This document shows positions 56,825-59,215 of a DNA stretch of 64,000 bases, piece by piece (position 1 is the first letter of the stretch; each line of letters begins with the position of its first letter). The notes below the pieces were generated by a model that had not been told where the DNA came from, ran no database searches, and was given only the letters and a program-made list of their open reading frames with translations. Source of the DNA: Saccharina japonica. Its lineage: Eukaryota; Sar; Phaeophyceae; Laminariales; Laminariaceae. Position numbers and translations under genes: made by a program. The stretch is from NCBI GenBank assembly GCA_008828725.1, contig MEHQ01004270.1, forward strand, positions 186,001 to 250,000, given 5' to 3'.

Positions 56825-59102
56825 CCCCCAGAACGGCCAGGTTGCCTGATGATACCGAATAAGGTGTTTTCGGGAAAAAAATAAAAATCTGGTCCGGAGG
56901 CCTTCCGATAATATGATGGTGGACTTTGTGTAGCGCGAAAACGAGCGCTGAAGAAAATTATATTTTACCGGTGTCGGGAAAACGAGCGCTGAAAAAATGA
57001 TCGCCTTTTTGCTTGCGAGCTTATTAACCCATTCCGAACTACTGTAGAAAAATTATCCTGCACTAATTCCAAGTACTTTGTCCCCAAATACGTGAGACCA
57101 TTTATTGAGGGGTTAACGCTCTTTACGGTACTTTCGACGAATTTCCCCTCTCAAGTGGGTGTCGTTGTTGTTCTCGTGTTAACTCATCCGTGAAAAATCT
57201 AGTCCGTGGTCACGGGACGGCCTCCAAAACACTCCGAGGGGTGGAAGAGTACCTCAATAAACAACGCAAACATTAAACAAAACACATAATAAGAAGTACA
57301 GCGCAGTACTTTTGGGCATCATCACCGTGACTCATCCTACACTTCACCCCAGAGAGACGTGACGTCGATCCAAATATGAAGAGGCAAAAAAAAAAAGGAA
57401 AAGGGGCAAACAGGAGAAAAAAAATAGTATGATATTGTACTGTAGTCCCGAAGCGGGTATTGCCCCGGCACCCCACCTACATAGGGGATAGGGTCCTTCG
57501 TGTTTCCGGTGCTGTCTTACGGCGGACCATAAGTAAGGGCCCGTTTTAACGAAAAAGAAAACAAATCAATTTGGAAAAAAAAAATTCAAATCCGCTTTTC
57601 ATTGGTCAACACACGCACCAGCATCAAAGATTAGGATCTTGGGGTCTAATCAATTTGAATTGGACGAAAAAACCAAGAAGGTCCCAGGACCTTCTTTTCC
57701 AAAGAATTCAAATCAAATTGAGGAGTTGGCCCGACTTGGACCGGCATGTCCACGGTGGGCAAACGCCCCCGGTACAATCTGGTCATTTCTTGGTGGCATC
57801 GATGACCACGACCGAGGCGACAACACGTGAACCACAACCCGAGGCCACCGGGACAACAGCCGCGCCAACGCCTATAGACCATAGCACAGCGTACCCCGGC
57901 GGTGGCGCCTCAAAACCAATCATGGCGGTCGCAATCCCAACTTTTCAACCAGCTCGATGCTCCAACCCGATCAAAAACCGAGCGATCGACCCAAAAACAG
58001 CATGATACGCTCAAGACTTCGATAACACCATCGCCGCCCCTGTCTCGCCCGTGGCGTTCCAGGGATCCCTACGCCCACACAGGAGACCCTGAGAGCGATA
58101 GCTTCCTAGCCTGGGCGGTCAAAAGCAAAAGTATGCTGGCGGCGGCGCGCACGCGTCGACGCATGCTTTCCCTCTCGTCTCCTCTCGTCGATTTTTTTCG
58201 CCTGGGCGCTGTGACGCATGCTGCGTTTTTTCGATTTCATAAATATTTGAACGAGCAATTCACTATTCCCCATAGGACGCAAACCAGTTTTTTTTTGCGA
58301 AATCACATTCAAATAGGATTTTATTTTCCAAATTGAATTTTTGCTGTCTTCGTTAAGATGGGCCCTAAGGGCCCGTTTTAACGAAGAACAAAAAAAACAA
58401 TTTGGAAAAAAAAAATCAAATCCGCTTTTCATTGGTCAGAACCCGCACCACCACCCAAGATTATACCCCAAGATCCTAACCTTTGGTGCTGGTGCGTGTG
58501 TTGCCCAATGAAAAGCGAATTTTAATTTTAATTTTTCCAAATTTAATTCATTTTATACTCGTTAATATGGGCCCTAAATAGGGGCCTACGGTATACACCA
58601 AAAGTCTATCAGGGTATATATTAACCTATTTTCTATTTTTACTAAAATGTTTTGGTTCTATCTACTACGATGGTCCCCCGTATTAGTCGTCACGTCATAC
58701 TACTCTTGTCATCTTAATTTGAAGACGGTTTGCATGTGAAATTTCAATCCAAACGGTCCTCACATTTCGGGACACAGGGTGGCACACATTATGAACGCCT
58801 TTTCCCTCTGAAACCCCGAAGAGGGGGGCGTGAATTATTCCTGAACTACCATATATATGAAAACTCTCATTTTTGGCCGTTTTTTTTTGCGTGTCCCATC
58901 CTTTATTTTGTATGTGCAGGACCCCGAGAATGTGAGCTTGGTGTCCCGAGCGGACGCGGCGGAGATCACGGTGCAGTGCTTGCTCGACCCACGGGCGTGC
59001 AACCTCGCGCTGTACACCACAACTGCAAGGCAGGCCCCATCAGCTGTGGACCCGTTGCAGAAAATGTCCACACAGCTTAGCCGCCTGAGGCCTAACACGT
59101 AG
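31369..59102 (+). CDS. HCF173: HCF173-like plastid protein: atypical SDR with inserted CIA30 domain (13 exons)
   Basis: Predicted protein of 643 residues, about the size of plant HCF173, which binds the psbA leader and is needed to start D1 translation. Residues 1-44 look like a signal peptide with the A44|F45 (VQA|FAF) heterokont plastid motif; 45-190 are a Ser/Ala-, Arg- then Gly/Glu-rich transit/linker. The Rossmann part begins at 233 with GATGEMGR (240-247), then GD (284-285), CAQARD and VEFEGLRNL. A CIA30-type domain spans about 345-500. The SDR resumes with FIYVSSAGVPP, a Tyr region (545-549, YYNAR) and YTIIR. Tyr-x3-Arg replaces the SDR Tyr-x3-Lys, suggesting a binding rather than catalytic fold, as in HCF173. 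All 12 introns are GT-AG (phases 0,0,1,0,0,0,2,0,1,0,0,0) and sum to 25802 bp. Translated exon ORFs join in frame to a TAG stop. Exon 1 to exon 2 (9.5 kb apart) is the least certain link. The symbol is by homology of architecture, not alignment. Confidence 0.88.
32235..32300. mobile_element. CCACTCTGTCCC-family MITE, diverged (intron 1)
   Basis: CTGTCCGTAAATGTAAGAATCG and its inverse GTCGTTATATTTTCGGA flank an AT loop. Termini are degraded. The TATTAATA inside the loop (32265) is family interior, not a scar. Confidence 0.6.
33214..33292. mobile_element. CCACTCTGTCCC-family MITE, complete copy (79 bp, intron 1)
   Basis: CCACTCTGTCCCGAAATATA pairs with TATATTTCGGGACAGAGTGG around a short AT-rich loop. 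TA flanks both sides (33212-33213, 33293-33294). It is too small to code; the TA duplication suggests Tc1/mariner-type mobilisation. Confidence 0.85.
33587..33668. mobile_element. Related foldback (CACTGGACGGAAATGTAAGGA type, intron 1)
   Basis: CTGGACGGAAATGTAAGGACCG and an inverted TTCCGTCCAG arm enclose an AT-rich loop. It is a variant of the 80-bp MITE family in which CTGTCCCGAAATATAAG is replaced by CTGGACGGAAATGTAAG. Confidence 0.65.
33933..34009. mobile_element. CCACTCTGTCCC-family MITE, nearly complete (intron 1)
   Basis: CTCTGTCCCAAAAAATTAAAAC ... TTATATTTTGGAACAGAGTGG with TA at the left border (33931-33932) and TA just past the right end. Confidence 0.75.
35130..35470 (+). repeat. 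Tandem repeat of ~145-160 bp, 2-3 degenerate copies (intron 1)
   Basis: CAGGACGAATTTTCGAAGACG / CAGGGCGTTTTTTCAATGACG, GCTCAACCTTTTCGTAGTCAT / GGTCAACCTATTATGGTCAT and CCCTCTTTAAGGGG / CCCTCAGTAAGGGG align between copies. A third partial copy contains AAAAACTATGTTTTTCCCGA. Confidence 0.65.
38285..38398. mobile_element. TTAC-MITE, complete copy (intron 1)
   Basis: TTACGGGGTGTCATAGTAAA ... TTACTATGGTCCTCCGTAA, right border TA. The left flank is CA, probably mutated. Interior has CACGGTATACATAAAATCTA and TGACAATATTTGGTCC. Confidence 0.85.
39373..39640 (+). repeat. Tandem duplication of ~125 bp (intron 1)
   Basis: Two copies share GTCATTTTTGAAAG, GGGGAAGCT, GATAGAA, TTTTGGGTCAAACTTGACA and TCAAGGGGGT. 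The second copy carries an extra 10 bp centred on TATTAATA and longer A- and T-runs. Confidence 0.8.
39537..39544. other. TATTAATA scar-like insertion in a duplicated unit (intron 1)
   Basis: Copy 1 reads GGGGAAGCTGATAG (39409-39422); copy 2 reads GGGGAAGCTATTAATAGCTGATAG. The 10-bp difference is a TTAATA insertion if the pre-site was AAGCTAGCTGATAG, plus a four-base AGCT length difference. Confidence 0.5.
40115..40510 (-). repeat. Inverted PGR end followed by ~96 bp tandem repeat (intron 1)
   Basis: 40130-40230 is the G-run-proximal part of PGR in reverse (GTGAAAACCCGACATGCTCC ... CTACGGCCATGCATGAAAAT, then C-run), followed by a diverged reverse PGR end (CTCCGTCTCGAAAGGGATGC). TTGACTGACCGCTCCCT-type units recur near 40236, 40332 and 40428 with AGACCGCCTTGACGCGCCCA. 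Confidence 0.75.
40690..41214. mobile_element. TTAC-MITE split by Harbinger-like MITEs (intron 1)
   Basis: Left part TA|TGACGGAGGACCATGTTAAA CAGGACC at 40690-40716. Right part 41130-41214 with TTGTCAGTAAAAATAGGGAA and TTTACTATGGTCCCCTGCAA. The break holds two Harbinger-like MITEs flanked by TAA. Confidence 0.8.
40720..41126. mobile_element. Two adjacent Tourist/Harbinger-like MITEs (intron 1)
   Basis: First copy starts GGGCCCGAATTAACGAG at 40720. The second starts at 40919 and ends TCGTTAATACGGGCCC at 41126; TAA lies at 40717-40719 and 41127-41129. At the internal joint (TTCGTTAAGGGCCCGTATTAACG) the first copy's terminal GGGCCC is missing or shared, so the pair has been trimmed to one GGGCCC. 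Confidence 0.85.
41498..41572 (+). CDS. HCF173: HCF173-like gene, exon 2
   Basis: 25 codons, phase 0 at both ends: LEGVKIRSLEEYEKRLYSPF then DTEEE. Acceptor TTTTTCCTGCCAG, donor GAG|GTGAGT. It leads directly into the Rossmann strand of exon 3. The reading frame fits exon 1, but with 9.5 kb between them an extra small exon cannot be excluded. Confidence 0.85.
41743..41825 (+). repeat. Two PGR end fragments, sense orientation (intron 2)
   Basis: GTACCTATGTCGTGCACGGC followed by a G-run and GTACCCATTATCAAGCATGG ... GACCATAGCCCCTCGC. Unlike the other intronic PGRs these run G-run first in the sense strand. Confidence 0.7.
41957..42473 (+). repeat. CTG-rich minisatellite, ~87 bp unit, about 5 copies (intron 2)
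   Basis: Each unit has (CTG)4-7, a CTCCTGCTGTTG(T/C)(G/A)GACC block, then TACGAGNNAGTGCNTGCGAT. Units start near 41957, 42053, 42140, 42226 and 42294. The array and a CTG-rich tail run to the exon 3 acceptor (TGCTGTTGTGCAG), so the polypyrimidine tract of that acceptor is itself repeat-derived. Leucine-rich ORFs here are not genes. Confidence 0.8.
42474..42546 (+). CDS. HCF173: HCF173-like gene, exon 3 (NAD(P)-binding motif)
   Basis: 24 codons plus one base; encodes VPTVLVVGATGEMGRVVVRK then LLLR. The GATGEMGR glycine motif is that of atypical/NmrA-like SDRs. Acceptor TTGTGCAG, donor AGAG|GTAAGC, phase 1 at the 3' end. The split Gly codon is completed by exon 4. Confidence 0.9.
43253..43331 (-). 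repeat. Two inverted PGR ends near the exon 4 acceptor (intron 3)
   Basis: GGCCATGCATGACATGAGTAC then C-run, followed by GGTCATACGGACTACGGCCG ... CGACATGAGTAC then C-run. The second C-run begins 51 nt before the exon 4 acceptor AG. Confidence 0.8.
43382..43515 (+). CDS. HCF173: HCF173-like gene, exon 4
   Basis: Completes the split Gly and adds 44 codons: FSVRVLVRNLYSSTLDLLGT, then GATFAQGDLTNYRSIVDAVS GVDK. This is the second Rossmann strand with a positively charged end (RVLVRN), the Gly-Asp step and the following helix. Acceptor CTCTTGCTCAG, donor AAG|GTAAAA, phase 0. Confidence 0.9.
43640..43770 (+). repeat. Tandem repeat GACCAGCTRCGG...GTAGAGGTGCAC, 2 copies (intron 4)
   Basis: Units of about 60-65 bp end in T-rich GTGTTTTTTTTT runs. 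Related GTAGAGGTGCAC / TTTTTCNGAGGGCTCCTCAC sequences occur near 43757-43810, 44268-44340, 49696-49740 and 49873-49935, defining a small dispersed family. Confidence 0.65.
44152..44265. mobile_element. TTAC-MITE, diverged (intron 4)
   Basis: TTACGGGGACACCATAGTGAAA ... TATTTTTACTACTGATATTTGG ... TTACTATGTCGTGGTAA. The interior includes (TA)n and a T-run. Confidence 0.7.
44448..44657. mobile_element. Tourist/Harbinger-like MITE (210 bp, intron 4)
   Basis: CGGCCCGTTTTAACGAAGAA ... CTCGTTAGTTCGGGCCC with TTA at both borders (44445-44447, 44658-44660). One terminal G has mutated to C. This copy does not lie inside a TTAC-MITE. Confidence 0.85.
44764..44885. mobile_element. CCACTCTGTCCC-family variant, compound foldback (intron 4)
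   Basis: ACCACGTCTGGACTGAAATGG, then AACGGTCCTTACATTTCCGG and AACGGTCCTTTGATTTGCCT repeat the arm sequence, suggesting one and a half copies fused. Confidence 0.6.
45090..45198. mobile_element. TTAC-MITE (intron 4)
   Basis: TTTCGGAGGACCATAGTAAATAGGACC-type left arm and TTACATGATCCTTCGTAA right end with TA at the right border. The interior includes CACACAAAAACCTACATACG and AACAATATATGGTCC. Confidence 0.8.
45287..45343 (+). CDS. HCF173: HCF173-like gene, exon 5
   Basis: 19 codons, phase 0 at both ends: VIFCAQARDPSQAEKVEFE. This is Rossmann strand 4 and the start of the next helix; VEFE joins exon 6 GLRNL to give the V-[DE]-[YF]-x-G-[VL]-x-N-L signature of NmrA-like SDRs. Acceptor AATCCCGCAG, donor GAG|GTACGC. 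Confidence 0.9.
45344..46739. other. Intron 5: GTT-rich microsatellite and CT-rich tract
   Basis: 45395-45560 is (GTT)n/(GCT)n imperfect repeat. 46475-46720 is strongly C/T-rich and precedes the exon 6 acceptor. ORFs here (Val/Ala-rich or Leu/Phe/Ser-rich) are low complexity and not genes. Confidence 0.7.
46740..46838 (+). CDS. HCF173: HCF173-like gene, exon 6 (SDR to CIA30 transition)
   Basis: 33 codons, phase 0 at both ends: GLRNLLAAFQDQRVVLYGDP then YSTKKTLFRFNRP. It completes the SDR helix and starts the inserted CIA30-like segment (KTLFRFNRP). Acceptor CACCACACAG, donor CCG|GTAAGG. Confidence 0.9.
47081..47158. mobile_element. CCACTCTGTCCC-family MITE (78 bp, intron 6)
   Basis: CCTGTCCCTAGTTTTAAGGATCG ... 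CCTATATTTCGGGACTAAGGAGTGG with TA at 47159-47160 and near the left end. A fragment of another copy (CCGTATATTTCGGGTCTCAG) lies at 46890-46912. Confidence 0.75.
47259..47422 (+). CDS. HCF173: HCF173-like gene, exon 7 (CIA30 domain)
   Basis: 54 codons plus two bases: ADRDLWVVDEDSQASAMWKT, then NKFGYGTFGSTRMYDSGYAT and VESQKIKLNLAGFSG. It resembles the CIA30 core: a W near the start, a Gly/Ser-rich turn and LxGFxG before the next strand. Acceptor TGCGTGTGTAG, donor CGG|GTGAGT, phase 2. Confidence 0.9.
47549..47759. mobile_element. Tourist/Harbinger-like MITE (211 bp, intron 7)
   Basis: GGGCCCGTTTTAACGAAGAA ... TCGTTAAAACGGGCCC, left border TTA (47546-47548), right border TTC (probably mutated TTA). 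Loop as in the other copies. Confidence 0.85.
47807..48167. mobile_element. hAT-like foldback MITE (361 bp, intron 7)
   Basis: Starts CAGGGCCTTCCTCGGGAAAA and ends TTTTCCCGAGGAAGGCCCTG, with arms of about 150 bp that pair almost perfectly around a ~50 bp loop. The borders are CAATTTAC and CTATTTAC (7 of 8 bases equal). CAGGG termini with an 8-bp duplication are the hAT pattern. It lies inside a TTAC-MITE. Confidence 0.85.
48235..48480 (+). repeat. GTGTGTTTTGTTTTTGTGTATT microsatellite-like tract (intron 7)
   Basis: Units of about 23-25 bp (TTGTGTATTGTGTGTGTTTT) repeat 5-6 times, then decay. The Cys/Phe/Val-rich ORFs over it are translations of the repeat. Confidence 0.8.
48625..48770 (-). 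repeat. Inverted PGR end near the exon 8 acceptor (intron 7)
   Basis: TTGGTGCAAGCAACGTCTGC, GTGCTTCGTCCCGGCATTTC, GGGATGCGAGGGGGTCTATG and GGCCATGCACGACAAGAGTAC, then a C/T-rich run. The end of PGR homology is about 59 nt before the exon 8 acceptor. Confidence 0.8.
48823..48922 (+). CDS. HCF173: HCF173-like gene, exon 8 (CIA30 domain)
   Basis: Completes a split Gly and adds 33 codons: LAIRCCGDGKAYRFILRDKQ then YETNGIQFETIVQ. It matches the CIA30 pattern GLxxRxxGDGKxYxFxLR. Acceptor TGTGGTCTCAG, donor CAG|GTTTGT, phase 0. Confidence 0.92.
49345..49401 (-). repeat. Inverted PGR end with poly-C next to the exon 9 acceptor (intron 8)
   Basis: CTACGGCCATGCATGAAAATGAAGCA is followed by about 24 C, and the exon 9 acceptor AG is at 49433-49434. 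The PGR C-run therefore supplies most of the pyrimidine tract of this intron. Confidence 0.75.
49435..49513 (+). CDS. HCF173: HCF173-like gene, exon 9 (CIA30 domain)
   Basis: 26 codons plus one base: TKPNKWQTHRLSFSSFDAYL then NGQVVQ, the CIA30 W-x(4)-[LI]-x-F-x-x-F strand. Acceptor CTTTATCCCCAG, donor CAAG|GTGACA, phase 1, completed by CC of exon 10. Confidence 0.88.
49779..49855. mobile_element. TTAC-MITE, right end lost, with scar (intron 9)
   Basis: TA|TGACGGAGAACCATAGTAAA, AAAATATTGTTATTAATAGT, AACATAGGGAAATATATAGG. The right terminus is missing. Confidence 0.75.
49815..49822. other. TATTAATA scar-like insertion inside a TTAC-MITE
   Basis: Reads ATATTGTTATTAATAGTAAACATAG. The neighbouring copy at 50126-50230 reads ATATTGTTAGTATACATAG, so the difference is exactly six bases (TTAATA) after TA. 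Confidence 0.65.
50126..50230. mobile_element. TTAC-MITE, complete copy (105 bp, intron 9)
   Basis: TTACATAGGACCATAGTAAA ... CCAGGGTCCTCCGTAA with TA on both sides (50124-50125, 50231-50232). Confidence 0.88.
50245..50356. mobile_element. TTAC-MITE, diverged (intron 9)
   Basis: TA|GTACGGGGAACCATAGTAAT ... ATATCTGGTCCTGGTTACTC ... CCCCCCTAA. It lies 14 bp from the previous copy. Confidence 0.7.
50691..50852. mobile_element. hAT-like MITE with GGGTCGGGTC subterminal repeats (162 bp, intron 9)
   Basis: Left end CGGGGCTGTTCATGGGTCGG and right end CCTGACCCGTGAACAGCCCTG are inverted copies. Inside are repeats of GGTCGGGTCGGG and the inverse ACCCGACC. Candidate 8-bp borders GTATCTAT / GTAGTTGT match at only 5 of 8 positions. 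The CAGGGCTGTTCA end with subterminal GGGTC motifs resembles plant hAT MITEs. Confidence 0.65.
51585..51785 (-). repeat. Inverted PGR fragment (intron 9)
   Basis: AAGTCCGCCTCACAAGCGG, TAGGATGCAGCTCACCCTTC, GCGACCCGCCCAATACCTCA, CGACATGCTCCGTCCCGGCG and CTACGGCCGTGCACGACATG are the G-run-proximal 200 bp of PGR in reverse. The C-run is absent, and the exon 10 acceptor is about 370 bp away. Confidence 0.85.
52157..52266 (+). CDS. HCF173: HCF173-like gene, exon 10
   Basis: Completes Ala468 and adds 36 codons: EAGMEVDRASVEQLAIGYKR then EPVDPFNFILSMHFVK. This is the end of the CIA30 domain, which in the family closes with a strand of the FxLxxxxVK type. Acceptor TGCGTGTTTCAG, donor AAG|GTAACC, phase 0. 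The last ~45 bp and the donor are the first unit of a 56-bp tandem array, so this donor has four in-array competitors. Confidence 0.88.
52221..52560 (+). repeat. Minisatellite amplifying the exon 10 3' end and 5' splice site (~56 bp, 6 units)
   Basis: Units contain CCGTTCAACTTCATCCTTTC, GATGCACTTCGTCAAG and GTAACCGACCTT. Donor-like GT positions are 52267, 52324, 52377, 52433 and 52490, spaced 53-57 bp; the sixth unit (about 52550) has lost GT. Only the first unit joins to upstream coding sequence. Confidence 0.92.
53376..53479. mobile_element. TTAC-MITE (intron 10)
   Basis: TA|TTACGGGGGACCGTAGTCAT ... TTCCGTAGGTCCTATTTTAC ... TACGGTTCCCAAA. The right terminus is degraded. A pure C-run at 53530-53550 follows, about 37 nt before the exon 11 acceptor AG. 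Confidence 0.75.
53588..53680 (+). CDS. HCF173: HCF173-like gene, exon 11 (SDR resumes)
   Basis: 31 codons, phase 0 at both ends: VYRTQIEPEFIYVSSAGVPP then ITDSNYDRVLE. FIYVSSAGV is the SDR strand leading to the Ser/Tyr active-site region, which shows that the Rossmann fold resumes after the CIA30 insert. Acceptor AAAACTTTCAG, donor GAG|GTATGT. Confidence 0.9.
53736..53830. mobile_element. CCACTCTGTCCC-family MITE, diverged (intron 11)
   Basis: CCGGTCAGTCTGACCCGAAATGTAACGACC ... AAGGTGCCTCCTTTATATTG and CGGATCAGAGGG: a weak inverted pair with recognisable arm sequence. Confidence 0.5.
54100..54340 (+). repeat. GTT/GTG trinucleotide-rich tract (intron 11)
   Basis: Imperfect (GTT)n and GTTGGTGTTG repeats. 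The Val/Leu/Cys-rich ORFs over it are low-complexity translations. Confidence 0.85.
54370..55275 (-). repeat. Nearly complete inverted PGR plus partial copies (intron 11)
   Basis: A PGR end (GATCATACGACTACGGCCAC ... GAGTACATA, C-run) at about 54395-54445 is followed by a full reverse copy from TATTTATAGGTTGGGTTGGC at 54478 to GATATCGAGTACACC at 54978. A second short end (about 55150-55270) closes the cluster, 83 nt before the exon 12 acceptor AG. An N at 55149 marks a doubtful joint. Confidence 0.85.
55353..55496 (+). CDS. HCF173: HCF173-like gene, exon 12 (former catalytic region)
   Basis: 48 codons, phase 0 at both ends: TLKENNPKCYYNARGEELLR, KSGLTYTIIRVEGFNNLPGG, IQAIEIKQ. The motif corresponds to Y-x3-K ... 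E-x-x-L-R-x-SGL-x-YTI-[IV]-R of atypical SDRs, with Arg549 in place of Lys. Acceptor TTTTTAAACGGCAG, donor CAG|GTGAGA. Confidence 0.92.
56467..56675. mobile_element. Two TTAC-MITEs side by side (intron 12)
   Basis: 56467-56562: ACGGGGGACCATAGTAAACAG ... GTCCCATTTGCTATGA, both ends short. 56565 onward: TA|TTACGGGGGACAATAT ... GTACCGTAGGCCCCCTATTT ... ACTATGCCCCCCCCCC. A poly-T run of about 35 bases lies downstream at about 56788-56824. Confidence 0.75.
57537..58365. mobile_element. Harbinger-like MITE carrying ~660 bp of unrelated sequence (Pack-MITE candidate, intron 12)
   Basis: The left arm (GGGCCCGTTTTAACGAAAAA ... CACCAGCATCAAAGATTAGG) runs to about 57650 and the right arm (TTTTCCAAATTGAATTTTTG ... 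CGTTAAGATGGGCCC) begins at about 58316. The interior is not MITE loop sequence: it is more GC-rich and open on both strands for 100-145 codons, with Thr/Pro/Ala-rich translation on the + strand (for example TTTEATTREPQPEATGTTAA). TAA at 57534-57536 and 58366-58368 bounds the unit. I do not recognise the interior. Confidence 0.65.
58369..58574. mobile_element. Tourist/Harbinger-like MITE (206 bp, intron 12)
   Basis: GGGCCCGTTTTAACGAAGAA ... CTCGTTAATATGGGCCC, with TAA at 58366-58368 and 58575-58577. The loop is slightly diverged (CACCACCACCCAAG). Confidence 0.88.
58706..58786. mobile_element. CCACTCTGTCCC-family MITE, diverged (intron 12)
   Basis: The right arm TCCTCACATTTCGGGACACAG GGTGG is clear; the left arm (CTTAATTTGAAGACGG) is degraded. 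Confidence 0.55.
58920..59102 (+). CDS. HCF173: HCF173-like gene, exon 13 (C-terminus)
   Basis: 60 codons and TAG: DPENVSLVSRADAAEITVQC, LLDPRACNLALYTTTARQAP, SAVDPLQKMSTQLSRLRPNT. The ISRADxAE-x(3)-xLLDPxACN pattern is the usual C-terminal helix of NmrA-like SDRs. Acceptor TTGTATGTGCAG. A PGR end starts about 30 bp after the stop. Confidence 0.9.
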   Translation, partial: DPENVSLVSRADAAEITVQCLLDPRACNLALYTTTARQAPSAVDPLQKMSTQLSRLRPNT

Positions 59103-59127
59103 TAGGATTTTTTTCTCCAGGGGGAAA

Positions 59128-59215
59128 GAGGGGGGGCTAGGGTGTACTCACTCCCTTGCATGGCCGTAGTCGTATGGCCACAGACCCTCGCACCCCTACA
59201 ATGCCGGGGGGGGGC
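59128..59215 (+). repeat. PGR end just downstream of the stop codon
   Basis: GGGCTAGGGTGTACTCACTC, GCATGGCCGTAGTCGTATGG and CCTCGCACCCCTACAATGCC, then a G-run. It probably lies in the 3' UTR, in sense orientation. Confidence 0.8.

Larger units (their letters stand above)
57517..58683. mobile_element. TTAC-MITE split by two Harbinger-like elements (intron 12)
   Basis: Left piece TTACGGCGGACCATAAG at 57517. Right piece from 58578 (GGGGCCTACGGTATACACCA ... TACGATGGTCCCCCGTAT), followed by TA. The break holds a large Harbinger-like element and a normal one, with TAA before, between and after. Confidence 0.75.
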
